A stretch of DNA of 23,919 bases. It comes from Candidatus Woesearchaeota archaeon. Lineage in GTDB: Archaea > Nanobdellota > Nanobdellia > Woesearchaeales > JACPBV01. The notes beneath the pieces were generated by a model, which was given only the letters and a program-made list of their open reading frames with translations, had not been told where the DNA came from and made no database searches. Shown piece after piece: positions 12,062 to 19,764 of the stretch. The translations under genes and the position numbers were made by a program. The stretch spans positions 1 to 23,919 of the forward strand of contig JAHWHQ010000085.1 in assembly GCA_019323195.1 (NCBI GenBank), given 5' to 3'. How positions within the stretch are numbered: the first letter of the stretch is position 1; each line of letters opens with the position of its first letter.

Positions 12062-12071
12062 AATATATAAA
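12062..12071 (-). promoter_or_regulatory. TATA box of the Doc-RHH-pyrC-pyrE unit
   Basis: On the minus strand it reads TTTATATATT, about 42 nt before the toxin ATG and directly upstream of the palindromic operator. Confidence 0.6.
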
Positions 12072-12127
12072 TCTTGCGGTTTTAAGCAGATGATATGAAT
12101 AATTGCCTTAATCCACTTTTATATTTT

Positions 12128-12184
12128 ATTACAACTTGGGTTTAATACCCCGATGCTTGCATCGGTATGTATCCAAGTTGTAAT
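12128..12184. repeat. Nested hairpin with REP-like core, unit 1
   Basis: Outer stem 12128-12141 with 12171-12184 (14 bp, one G-U) surrounds an inner 7-bp hairpin CCGATGC-TT-GCATCGG (12150-12165) preceded by TAATACCCCG. It lies between pyrK and the toxin gene. Confidence 0.85.
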
Positions 12185-12188
12185 GACC

Positions 12189-12264
12189 AGAAATTTTGGA
12201 ATAATTGAATTCGCGTAATACCCCGCAGCTTGCTGCGGTTGGGATAGCGGATTCCAAAATTTCT
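12189..12264. repeat. Nested hairpin with REP-like core, unit 2
   Basis: Outer stem 12189-12202 with 12251-12264 (14 bp, perfect) encloses an inner hairpin CCGCAGC-TT-GCTGCGG (12223-12238) also preceded by TAATACCCCG. The core matches unit 1 except for paired changes inside the stem, while the outer stems are unrelated. It may also end pyrK transcription. Confidence 0.85.
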
Positions 12265-12284
12265 CATTTATTTACTCTGAGTTG

Positions 12285-13088
12285 TCATTTACTCCTGTGA
12301 TTGTAATATTCTTTTACTGAGACTTTCCTCCCTGATTTTAGCCTTGCGAACTTTCCCAGCTCTTCAAGCTCTCTTAACTGCGATGAACTGAAGACAGGGC
12401 CGTCCCTGCAGACTAGCCGGCTGTTTATGCAGCAGCTGCCGCACAGCCCTATGCCGCACTTTATGAAACGCTCCAGGCTTGCCTGGCACTCTGCCTTGCT
12501 TTCCTCGCAGATGCCAAAGACCTTTTTGATCATCATCTCAGGGCCGCAGGTGTATACTGTGCCTGCCTTTTTGCTTATCTCGTCCTTAAGGATTTCTGTG
12601 GTGAAGCCATGGATACCGAAGCTGCCGTCATCAGTGCAGCGGATGATCCTATTGTTGTTCTTCTCTATAGTTTTCATCAAAGCCTTGTTGTTGAGGTATA
12701 ATAAGAACTCCTTTGACCTTGCACCCTGGATTATCACTGAGTCTTTTATCTCTTTGATCAGCGGAAGGGCAGGGGCCATTCCTAACCCGCCTGCAACTAT
12801 TATCGAGTTGTCTTTTACCTTAAAGCCGTTTCCGTACGGGCCTCTGATTCCTACTTTTGTCCCTTCTTCTATCTTTGAGATTGCTTTTGTGAATCTTCCT
12901 TTTTCCTCTATTGTTATGCCAAAGCTGCTCTTTTCCTGGTAAGAGACTGCAAACGGCTTTTCATCCAGCCCTGGAAGCCAGATCATTATGAACTGGCCGG
13001 GGCTGTAGCTTATCTTACCATCTAATAAGATGCTTACTGCTTTCGGGGTTTCCCTTATCACCTTTTTTACTGTATAGACCTGGTGCAT
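12285..13088 (-). CDS. pyrK: Dihydroorotate dehydrogenase electron-transfer subunit
   Basis: 267 residues. It passes electrons from the PyrD flavin to NAD+ through FAD and a [2Fe-2S] cluster. The N-terminal FAD domain (about 1-90) shows YSPGQFIMIWLPG and IRGPYGNGF. The NAD-binding domain (about 95-195) opens with IIVAGGLGMAPALPLI and ends with VYTCGPEMM. The cluster cysteines are C211, C216, C219 and C227 (C-x4-C-x2-C-x7-C), with the usual E-C-Q-A-S-L-E-R before them. It follows pyrD by 10 nt, so a PyrD-PyrK heterotetramer of class 1B is expected. The nested hairpins lie just beyond its stop. Confidence 0.95.
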   Translation of the reverse strand: MHQVYTVKKVIRETPKAVSILLDGKISYSPGQFIMIWLPGLDEKPFAVSYQEKSSFGITIEEKGRFTKAISKIEEGTKVGIRGPYGNGFKVKDNSIIVAGGLGMAPALPLIKEIKDSVIIQGARSKEFLLYLNNKALMKTIEKNNNRIIRCTDDGSFGIHGFTTEILKDEISKKAGTVYTCGPEMMIKKVFGICEESKAECQASLERFIKCGIGLCGSCCINSRLVCRDGPVFSSSQLRELEELGKFARLKSGRKVSVKEYYNHRSK

Positions 13089-13098
13089 TTTACTTGAA

Positions 13099-13992
13099 TT
13101 AAGATAATCCTTTTATCTCCTTAACTGACTTACAGCCCTCTTTTTTCATTATCTCTTTTATCTCATCAGATACTTTCCTGAATATGTCCATGCCCCTGAA
13201 ATAGATGCCAGAGCCGATTCCTACCAAGGAGGCTCCTGCTTTCAGCATCTCAACAGCATCCTTTCCGTGTGTCACTCCGCCTACGCCCAGGATTGGGATG
13301 TCTGTCACGTCCCTTATCTTCCTTACATTCTCAAGCGCAGTCTCCCTTATTACTGGGCCGCTTATCCCTCCTTTGCCGTATGCCAGAATAGGGGCTTTAA
13401 GCTTTGGATGCGATATCTCGTTCTGGACAGTGTTTATAGCGCATACCGCATCTGCGCCTGCACTTTCGCATGCAAGGGCGACCTCTGCTATATTGCTGCA
13501 GTTAGGGGTCAGCTTGGGCATTATAGGTATTTTCGAGGCTTCTTTCACCGCTCTTACAAGCTCTTTGGTTAGCTCTGCAGAGCTTCCGAACAGCATACCA
13601 TCATCCTTGTTAGGGCAGGAGATGTTTAGTTCTATTATCGATGGTGAGTATTTCTGGATGTGTTTTGCGATCTTAACATAGTCCTCAACAGAAGAGCCGT
13701 AGATAGATGCTATAAGGGGGACCTTTATCTCCTTCCATCTTTTGAACTCTTCCTTCATGTTAAGGTAGCCGGGTGTCGGAAGGCCCACAGCGTTATATAT
13801 CCCATCATCAATCTCAACAACAGTTGGATTGTTGTTGCCTTCCCTTTCTACTGGCCCTATGGATTTTGTAGTAACAGCCCCTGCACCGTTATCTGCAGCC
13901 CTTTTCAGCAGGTCAACTGATGTCCCAAGTAAGCCTGAGGCAAGAACTAATGGAGAATGCAGTCCTATCTTACAAAAATCTGTTTTTAGCAT
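13099..13992 (-). CDS. pyrD: Dihydroorotate dehydrogenase, class 1B catalytic subunit
   Basis: 297 residues, an FMN-binding TIM barrel. It oxidises dihydroorotate to orotate in the cytoplasm. Signatures are PLVLASGLLGTS at the start, TTKSIGPVEREGN, and ELNISCPN with the catalytic base Cys126; the cysteine is the class 1 hallmark. Later, KAGASLVGIGSGIYFRG is the phosphate-binding end of the barrel. Class 1B is supported by the adjacent pyrK. A GGGGTG Shine-Dalgarno precedes the ATG. It sits 11 nt after pyrI. Confidence 0.96.
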   Translation of the reverse strand: MLKTDFCKIGLHSPLVLASGLLGTSVDLLKRAADNGAGAVTTKSIGPVEREGNNNPTVVEIDDGIYNAVGLPTPGYLNMKEEFKRWKEIKVPLIASIYGSSVEDYVKIAKHIQKYSPSIIELNISCPNKDDGMLFGSSAELTKELVRAVKEASKIPIMPKLTPNCSNIAEVALACESAGADAVCAINTVQNEISHPKLKAPILAYGKGGISGPVIRETALENVRKIRDVTDIPILGVGGVTHGKDAVEMLKAGASLVGIGSGIYFRGMDIFRKVSDEIKEIMKKEGCKSVKEIKGLS

Positions 13993-14003
13993 GTTCCACC
14001 CCT

Positions 14004-14456
14004 TTAGATAAGGATTATATCATCAACTCCCATTACACGCTCGCAATGATGGCACTTTATCTCCAGCGGAGCCTTGTTGACGACATGAAATAATGTCTTT
14101 ACCTTCTCATTGTTTGTTATGCAGACAGGATTGGAGCATCTTATTATGTTGTCAAATTCAGCAGGAAGCTCCACATTTGATTTTTTTATAACATCATAGT
14201 CTTTTATTATGTTTATGGTAGCTTGAGGAGCGACTATGGCTATCTCATCAACCTCTTTTTTTGTCAGCTCTTTCCCCCCGACCTTTACAATGCCTTTTTT
14301 CTCAAGGGCCTTGCTTTTAAGGTTGGTGGCTACTGAGACGATGTCCTTGTTCTTGGCAAGGTTAAGGATCTCGACTACCTTGAATGTTGCCTGGGCGGGG
14401 ATGTGGTCTATCACTGTCCCTTCCTTTATTGCGGATATGCGGAGCTCTTTCTTCAT
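14004..14456 (-). CDS. pyrI: Aspartate carbamoyltransferase regulatory subunit
   Basis: 150 residues. The N-terminal allosteric domain (about 1-95; EGTVIDHIPAQATFKVVEIL) binds CTP or ATP in well-studied homologues. The C-terminal zinc domain has all four cysteines (C107, C112, C135, C138; CSNPVC ... CHHC) and contacts PyrB. Its ATG overlaps the pyrB stop (ATGA, 14453-14456), so both subunits are made in step. Feedback control of the pathway by nucleotides is expected. Confidence 0.96.
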   Translation of the reverse strand: MKKELRISAIKEGTVIDHIPAQATFKVVEILNLAKNKDIVSVATNLKSKALEKKGIVKVGGKELTKKEVDEIAIVAPQATINIIKDYDVIKKSNVELPAEFDNIIRCSNPVCITNNEKVKTLFHVVNKAPLEIKCHHCERVMGVDDIILI

Positions 14457-15370
14457 TTTATCTTTCCAAGGACCAGGGCCAGTAATGCCTGCCTTATGGG
14501 AATGCCATTGCCTGCCTGCTTAAAGTAGACTGCATTTTTTGTATCATCAAGGTCCTGGCTTATCTCGTCTACCCTGGGAAGAGGATGCATTATTATAAGG
14601 TCTTTTTTTGAGTTTTCAAGGATGGATTTATCAAGCCTGTAGGAATCCTTGTACTTCTCATATTCCATGGGGTCAGGGAACCTTTCCTTCTGGATGCGGG
14701 TGGCGTACAACACGTCCAGGTTTTTGCTTACTTTTGATATGTCCTCTATCTCTGTGAAGCTTATGTTCTTTTGTTTTAGTTCATTAAGGTAGTGCTTCGG
14801 CATCTTAAGGGCTGAGGGAGAGATGAAGAACATGTTTGCATTGAAATGGGAGAGGGCTATAGCAAGGCTGTGGACGGTCCTGCCGTACTTGAGGTCGCCT
14901 ACAAAGCCTATGTTGATGTTTTCAAGCCTGCCTTTCTCCTTCTGGATAGTGTAGAGGTCAAGAAGGGTCTGTGTTGGATGCTGGTTCGCGCCGTCCCCTG
15001 CGTTTATCACAGGTATCGAGGCTGCTTCTGCTGCCAGCCTGGCAGAGCCTTCTATGGCGTTCCTTATGATGATGACGTCAGCGTACTGCTCTACCATCCT
15101 GATAGTGTCCCTGAGAGTCTCGCCTTTTTTCAGGGAAGTGACATCGCCTTTTGCAAAGCCGATGGTATTGCCGCCAAGGCGCTTTATCGCTGAGGCGAAG
15201 CTGAGCCTGGTCCTTGTTGAGGGCTCGTAGAATAATAAGGCAGCTATTTTATTTTTTAGCAGTTCAGGGTTATGGCTTTTTTCTATCTTTCTTGCTGTTG
15301 AAAGGATATACAATAACTCCTTCTTAGAAAAATCGGGTATAGATATTATGTCCCTTCCTTTAAAGTCCAT
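14453..15370 (-). CDS. pyrB: Aspartate carbamoyltransferase catalytic subunit
   Basis: 305 residues. It joins carbamoyl phosphate and aspartate, the first committed step of pyrimidine synthesis. The carbamoyl-phosphate loop LLFYEPSTRTRLSFASA (S-T-R-T-R, about 46-61), GDGANQHPTQTLLDLYTI, FVGDLKYGRTVHSLA and the closing HPLPRVDEI are all intact. It leads the leftward pyr block (pyrB-pyrI-pyrD-pyrK) from a TATA box at 15402-15409. An AAGGA lies just before the ATG. Carbamoyl-phosphate synthase genes are not in this window. Confidence 0.97.
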   Translation of the reverse strand: MDFKGRDIISIPDFSKKELLYILSTARKIEKSHNPELLKNKIAALLFYEPSTRTRLSFASAIKRLGGNTIGFAKGDVTSLKKGETLRDTIRMVEQYADVIIIRNAIEGSARLAAEAASIPVINAGDGANQHPTQTLLDLYTIQKEKGRLENINIGFVGDLKYGRTVHSLAIALSHFNANMFFISPSALKMPKHYLNELKQKNISFTEIEDISKVSKNLDVLYATRIQKERFPDPMEYEKYKDSYRLDKSILENSKKDLIIMHPLPRVDEISQDLDDTKNAVYFKQAGNGIPIRQALLALVLGKIK

Positions 15371-15401
15371 TGTCCTTCAAAAAAGACAGTAAATCAATGC
15401 C

Positions 15402-15409
15402 TATTTAAA
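15402..15409 (-). promoter_or_regulatory. TATA box of the pyrBIDK operon
   Basis: TTTAAATA on the minus strand, about 36 nt before the pyrB ATG, predicts a leader of about 10 nt. The structured repeat begins 19 nt upstream of it. Confidence 0.6.
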
Positions 15410-15427
15410 TGTTTTGCTATAATTTTG

Positions 15428-15592
15428 GGCTCTTTTGAAAATCTCGCTCCGCTTCGGGTTAGCAGCTTCAAAATCCTTAATGTTTACACTGATAGCTGAC
15501 ATTCCCCGACGGGTCCAACCCCCTTGTCAGCTTAAAGATTCCTTTAATAGGATTTTGACCTTAGGCTGCTAACCTACATTTTCAAAAGAGCC
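15428..15592. repeat. Structured 165-nt repeat, copy 2
   Basis: The outer stem 15428-15442 with 15578-15592 is perfect (15 bp). The inner stems, the central AGCTGAC/GTCAGCT hairpin and the CCCCGACGGGTCCAACCCCC segment match copy 1 at 6946-7111. Changes relative to copy 1 are paired: in the outer stem GTTAAAAAT/ATTTTTAAC becomes TTTGAAAAT/ATTTTCAAA, and in the second stem an A-T pair becomes G-C. The element fills the gap between the divergent pyrB and glyA promoters. Confidence 0.92.
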
Positions 15593-15607
15593 GTTATTAT
15601 AGAAATC

Positions 15608-15615
15608 TATTTAAA
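15608..15615 (+). promoter_or_regulatory. TATA box of glyA
   Basis: TATTTAAA predicts transcription from about 15638, giving a leader of about 11 nt that carries the AGGGTGAT Shine-Dalgarno before the ATG at 15649. Confidence 0.55.
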
Positions 15616-15648
15616 CAACCAAGCACTCAAATTCTCAGGGTGATATCA

Positions 15649-17001
15649 ATGGCTTTTATGGATAATATCGGAAAAACAGATAAGGAGATAAAGGATGCTA
15701 TCCTTGGGGAGCTGAAGAGGGAAGAGGAGGGCATTGAGTTGATTCCTTCAGAAAATAATGTTTCTCATGCAGTACTGCAGGCGATGGGCTCTGTATTTAC
15801 AAACAAGTACTCTGAGGGCTACTCGCATAAACGCTATTATGGCGGCCAGAAATTTGTGGACGTTGTTGAGGATATAGCGGTTGAAAGGGCAAAAAAAGCG
15901 TTTAAGGTGGAGCATGTTAATGTGCAGCCATATTCAGGAAGCCCTGCTAATTTTGCGGTTTATATGGCAGTGTGCGAGCCAGGCGATACGATTACAGGCC
16001 TGAACCTGCCGGACGGCGGCCATCTGACGCATGGCTGGAAGGTAAGCGCGACTGCTAAGTTCTATAAAAGCGTCCCTTACCATGTTAAGGAAGACGGCTA
16101 TATCGATTTCAAGGAATTAAGGGATATAGCGCTGAAACACAGGCCGAAACTGATGTGGTGCGGCGCTACTGCCTATGTTCGGGAGTTTCCGTTTGAGGAG
16201 TTCGGCAAGATAGCCGATGAGGTAGGGGCATATTTTGCTGCGGACATAGCACATATAGCAGGACTTGTTGTTGCCGGAGTTCATAAAAGCCCTGTTCCAT
16301 ATGCGCATATAGTTACAACCACCACACATAAGACACTCAGGGGGCCGCGTGGCGGGATGATAATGGTTACTAAGAAAGGCATAGAGAAAGACCCTGAGCT
16401 TCCACAGAAGATAGACAGGGCAATCTTTCCAGGGTTACAGGGAGGACCTCATGACCATACCACAGCAGCGATCGCTGTTGCCTTAGGTGAGGCATTAAAG
16501 CCGGAATTCAAGGAATATTGCAGCCAGATCGTAAAGAACAGTAAAGCGCTTGCACAGTCATTGATGGACAACGGGATAAAGCTGGTCACTGACGGGACAG
16601 ACAACCATATGGCCCTGATCGACCTGACCAAGTTTGGAGCCGGAAAAGGCTTATTTGTGCAGGATGCATTGGACCTGGCAGGGATTACTGTAAATAAGAA
16701 CACAATACCCAAAGAGCCGTTCTCTCCCTTCTACCCGAGCGGAATCCGCCTTGGAACGCCTTCTATAACAACAAGAGGCATGAAAGAGGCAGAGATGAAG
16801 ACAATAGGGGGATGGATCGCAGAGATAATAGAAGCGGTTAAGGATTATGAAATGCCGAGAGACAAGGATGAAAGGAAGGAGACGATAGCAAGGTTCAGCG
16901 AAGAGATACAGAAAAACCCTAAAATAAAAGAGATAAGGGAAAAGGTCTTGCAGCTATGCAGGAAATTCCCGCTTTATCCTGATATGGGGATCCTGGAATA
17001 G
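15649..17001 (+). CDS. glyA: Serine hydroxymethyltransferase
   Basis: 450 residues from the ATG at 15649. It converts serine and a folate or pterin carrier to glycine and methylene-carrier, with PLP bound to Lys228 in TTTTHKTLRGPRGG. Other signatures are LIPSENNVSHAVLQAMGS, YSEGYSHKRYYGG, QPYSGSPANFAVY and PGLQGGPHDHTTAAIAVAL. The frame is open to a GTG at 15640, but an AGGGTGAT Shine-Dalgarno just before 15649 favours that ATG. It has its own TATA box and is followed 65 nt later by folD, the next enzyme in one-carbon metabolism. The length is normal. Confidence 0.96.
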   Translation: MAFMDNIGKTDKEIKDAILGELKREEEGIELIPSENNVSHAVLQAMGSVFTNKYSEGYSHKRYYGGQKFVDVVEDIAVERAKKAFKVEHVNVQPYSGSPANFAVYMAVCEPGDTITGLNLPDGGHLTHGWKVSATAKFYKSVPYHVKEDGYIDFKELRDIALKHRPKLMWCGATAYVREFPFEEFGKIADEVGAYFAADIAHIAGLVVAGVHKSPVPYAHIVTTTTHKTLRGPRGGMIMVTKKGIEKDPELPQKIDRAIFPGLQGGPHDHTTAAIAVALGEALKPEFKEYCSQIVKNSKALAQSLMDNGIKLVTDGTDNHMALIDLTKFGAGKGLFVQDALDLAGITVNKNTIPKEPFSPFYPSGIRLGTPSITTRGMKEAEMKTIGGWIAEIIEAVKDYEMPRDKDERKETIARFSEEIQKNPKIKEIREKVLQLCRKFPLYPDMGILE

Positions 17002-17078
17002 GGCAAAAATAATACTTGGATTTTTTATAAGTTCTTTTCCAAAAAGTTTATTAATGAATTTAGATAATGCATTTAAAG

Positions 17079-17924
17079 ATGGCAGCAAAGATCATAGACG
17101 GAAGCAGGATCGCTGAAAAAATAAGGGAGGGGCTTAAGAGAAAGGCCTCTAAGCTTAAGGAGAAGCCAGGCCTTGCTGTCGTCCTTGTTGGAGATAACCC
17201 TGCTTCTCAGGTCTATGTCAGCATGAAGGAGAAGAAATGCGCTGAGGTGGGCTTCTATTCCAGGAAGATATTGCTGCCTGAAAGCACCTCTGAGGAGAAG
17301 CTTTTGGGGATTATAGATGAGCTTAACCAGGACCCTAAGATACACGGGATGCTTGTGCAGCTTCCTTTGCCAAAGCATATAGATGAGCAGCTGGTTATAG
17401 ATGCAATCCTGCCGCATAAGGATGCAGACGGTTTCCATCCTATCAACATGGGAAACCTCTTTATAGGGAAGAACATCATTGTCCCTGCCACTCCGAAAGG
17501 CGTGATAAAGCTGATAGAGTCTACAGGGGTGGAGCTGGAGGGAAAGGATGCGGTTGTTGTCGGGAGGTCTAATATTGTAGGCAAGCCTGTGGCTATGCTT
17601 CTGCAGCAGAAGAACTGTACGGTCACGATGTGCCATTCAAGGACAAGGAACCTAGGGGAATACACAAAAAAGGCAGACATACTTGTAGTTGCTGTTGGCA
17701 AGGCAAGGGCAGTGACAAAGGACATGGTAAAGAAAGGGGCTGTTGTTATTGATGTAGGGACCAATAAGGTCTATGATAAATTAGTAGGGGATGTTGATTT
17801 TGAAGAGGTTCAGAAGGTTGCCGGCCATATAACGCCTGTTCCAAGAGGGGTGGGGCCGATGACGATTGCTTGCCTGTTGGAGAATACCCTTGAGTGCATG
17901 AAAATACAGGAGAAGATTCTTTAG
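17079..17924 (+). CDS. folD: Methylene-THF dehydrogenase/cyclohydrolase
   Basis: 281 residues from the ATG at 17079 (an upstream in-frame ATG at 17067 would add MHLK; the family normally starts at MAAKIIDG). It oxidises methylene-tetrahydrofolate to methenyl- and then formyl-tetrahydrofolate. The catalytic-lysine stretch is VYVSMKEKKCAEVGF, followed by GMLVQLPLPKHID, KDADGFHP, the NADP-binding VVVGRSNIVGKPVAMLL and TPVPRGVGPMTIACLLENT. Together with glyA it supplies one-carbon units for purine and other synthesis. No Shine-Dalgarno is seen; TTTATTAAT 26-30 nt upstream of 17079 suggests a leaderless start. Confidence 0.94.
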   Translation: MAAKIIDGSRIAEKIREGLKRKASKLKEKPGLAVVLVGDNPASQVYVSMKEKKCAEVGFYSRKILLPESTSEEKLLGIIDELNQDPKIHGMLVQLPLPKHIDEQLVIDAILPHKDADGFHPINMGNLFIGKNIIVPATPKGVIKLIESTGVELEGKDAVVVGRSNIVGKPVAMLLQQKNCTVTMCHSRTRNLGEYTKKADILVVAVGKARAVTKDMVKKGAVVIDVGTNKVYDKLVGDVDFEEVQKVAGHITPVPRGVGPMTIACLLENTLECMKIQEKIL

Positions 17925-17991
17925 GATTGGTAGGTTGTGTTCTTGTGATTATTTAGGGAAGGATTCTTTTTGGTTGTGATTTTCGGCAAGA

Positions 17992-18000
17992 TTTAAAAAT
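17992..18000 (+). promoter_or_regulatory. TATA box of the methyltransferase gene
   Basis: TTTAAAAAT is centred about 26 nt before the ATG at 18022, again a leaderless layout. Confidence 0.6.
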
Positions 18001-18021
18001 AGTGTCGGAACTGCAGTAGGT

Positions 18022-18696
18022 ATGGGTGGAAAGATTATACTTAGAGATATAGATAATAGTGCTATCTCTGTTGATGTAAATAAAGCTAAAAACTTTGAAT
18101 ACCCTATAGAGGTCATTTTAAATGACCTTGGACCTGATCTTTTGACATCTAAAGGAAAACTTCTTGATTTGGGATGCGGTGTGGAAGGAGGTTTAGTTGA
18201 ACTCTGTCTTAAATTAGGTTTCAGAGCTAAAGGTATAGATCTGCGTGCTAGCGGAGATAAAAGCTATTTGATAAGAGGAAGCTATGATAATATCCCTGAG
18301 CCTGATGGATTCTATGATGTTGTAACAGCGCATAAGTCTGCATTCAGGAATCTTGGACCAACCTCTAGAAAGATTATAACAGCTAGGGATGGAGAGAGGG
18401 TGTGGCTTGAGGAATATTCTGCCACAAAAAAGAAAGCAATAAGATATCTGGAAGAGGCATTAAGGGTATTGAGGCCAGGAGGTCAATTAAGAATATTCTC
18501 AGAGCCGGATATTTTTTTATGGGAGATAATGTCAATCCTCTACAATAGCGGGGTTGAAGTCAAGAGGGAGGAGATAGGGGGTGCTGATCGATATAGGCCG
18601 TTTATAAAAAATAATCTTTATCAGGCGGGTGAGGACTGTCTCCATAGGGTTATTTTGACAAAGCTTGAGCATTATGAGGGGCTGAAACTGGGTTGA
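18022..18696 (+). CDS. Class I SAM-dependent methyltransferase
   Basis: 224 residues. The SAM-binding motif I is KLLDLGCGVEGG (about 46-57), followed by the acidic motif II end KGIDLRA, a motif IV-like FYDVVTAHKSAF, and the post-motif EEALRVLRPGGQLRIFSEP typical of type 11/25 methyltransferases. No substrate-specific domain is recognised, so the target is unknown. The motif IV region lacks the N/D-P-P-Y/F of base or glutamine methylases, which argues against DNA methylation. The gene stands alone and is more AT-rich than glyA and folD, so it may be a later arrival. Confidence 0.85.
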   Translation: MGGKIILRDIDNSAISVDVNKAKNFEYPIEVILNDLGPDLLTSKGKLLDLGCGVEGGLVELCLKLGFRAKGIDLRASGDKSYLIRGSYDNIPEPDGFYDVVTAHKSAFRNLGPTSRKIITARDGERVWLEEYSATKKKAIRYLEEALRVLRPGGQLRIFSEPDIFLWEIMSILYNSGVEVKREEIGGADRYRPFIKNNLYQAGEDCLHRVILTKLEHYEGLKLG

Positions 18697-18836
18697 TTAT
18701 TTTTTTAGAAATAATAGAAGTATGTTTTAGTATTATAACTAATCTAATAACTCTATAATCTTATTACCCATATTAGTCTATTCCAAATATGATTACTATA
18801 AAGAAACCATAGCTTACCCAGAAATAAAGTAAGAGT

Positions 18837-19475
18837 TTAGTCATTTTTTACTTTAAAATCTTTTTTTATTATTTCTATTGCCTTTTTTGATAATTTTTCT
18901 AGGTTTTTCAAAGCCCCCTTCCTACTCTCTTCTGATAATCTCATTGCCCCATTCATTTTTTCCTTGTCTTTAGGAGAATCACTTAGATTGAATTTTTGGT
19001 CTAGCAATCTATCATACATTGTATTTAAGATATATACTTTATAGTGAATAAACAGCAATATTTTTTTCAATTCAACCGTATTTTTGCCTTTTATTATTGG
19101 ATCTAACTCATGTAAGTAGTAGTGAACATTAATGTCACCCACATGGTGTGTAGGTAGTTTCCCTTCTTTAAAAGAATCCTTGTACCATTCTAGAATACTC
19201 TTCCTATAAATGCCTCCAGGAGCCATATCCTCCCCAGCAATAAAATCTAATTCTACTAATAAATTTTTCAAAGTATTAATTTGTTTTCGTTTGTGTAATT
19301 CTTTCTTTCGGTATTCATTATAGAAAAAAACAGATATAGCAATGATAACAGAAAGAAAGGTGAATAAACCTGAAAAGTCAGAAAAAAAATTAGGGTAGGT
19401 GACTCCTAAAAGTATGACTGTTAATATAGCTATACTCACAAAGATGCCTAATGAAAAGTATTTTATCTTCTGCAT
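18837..19475 (-). CDS. Membrane protein with a cytoplasmic helical domain
   Basis: 212 residues, not recognised. Two hydrophobic segments near the N-terminus (about 6-27, YFSLGIFVSIAILTVILLGV, and about 35-53, SGLFTFLSVIIAISVFFY) are followed by a basic stretch (RKKELHKRKQ) and a ~150-residue, largely helical soluble domain with several aromatic and histidine residues (LPTHHVGDINVHYYLHEL). The basic stretch places that domain inside the cell. Similar two-helix plus helical-domain proteins of unknown role occur sporadically in mobile regions. AT-rich composition and a lone position support accessory DNA. A TATA-like TTATTAAAATA (19496-19506) sits about 26 nt before the ATG. Confidence 0.7.
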   Translation of the reverse strand: MQKIKYFSLGIFVSIAILTVILLGVTYPNFFSDFSGLFTFLSVIIAISVFFYNEYRKKELHKRKQINTLKNLLVELDFIAGEDMAPGGIYRKSILEWYKDSFKEGKLPTHHVGDINVHYYLHELDPIIKGKNTVELKKILLFIHYKVYILNTMYDRLLDQKFNLSDSPKDKEKMNGAMRLSEESRKGALKNLEKLSKKAIEIIKKDFKVKND

Positions 19476-19541
19476 ATTAAGAGATAATCTAAGGGTATTT
19501 TAATAATTTTATGTGTAAAACCATCTTTAATTAGAAAGGTT

Positions 19542-19627
19542 GAGGAGCTTTACTCAGAGCAACCGATAAACACCCTTGCAGGCTGGGATTAGAGCAAAGC
19601 TCTCTTTTACGCTCAGTAATTCTCCTC
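19542..19627. repeat. Nested palindrome upstream of the thermosome gene
   Basis: GAGGAG (19542-19547) pairs with CTCCTC (19622-19627). After a 2x2 internal loop, TTACT (19550-19554) pairs with AGTAA (19615-19619), and after a CA bulge GAGC (19557-19560) pairs with GCTC (19611-19614). Inside is a 5-bp hairpin AGAGC-AAA-GCTCT (19591-19603). It lies 75 nt before the thermosome TATA box. Confidence 0.65.
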
Positions 19628-19701
19628 TTTAATATTAATACTATTATTATTATATAATACTTTCGATTTATTTATACAATAACCCCACAAAAACCGTAAC
19701 C

Positions 19702-19709
19702 TTTAAATA
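19702..19709 (+). promoter_or_regulatory. TATA box of the thermosome gene
   Basis: TTTAAATA predicts transcription from about 19732 and a 33-nt leader that carries a strong GGAGGT Shine-Dalgarno (19750-19755), nine bases before the ATG. This gene is thus led, unlike many others here. Confidence 0.65.
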
Positions 19710-19764
19710 GCACTGCTCATTCATTATTTTACCTATTTAAGATAAAATTGGAGGTAGATTTAAG

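Noticed and set aside
12128..12264. CRISPR array
   Set aside because: There are only two repeat-like units, with different outer arms and no regular spacers. They are palindromes, not direct repeats with spacers.
12427..12942. 171-aa plus-strand frame opposite pyrK
   Set aside because: It lies wholly within pyrK, whose motifs are complete, and shows no family resemblance.
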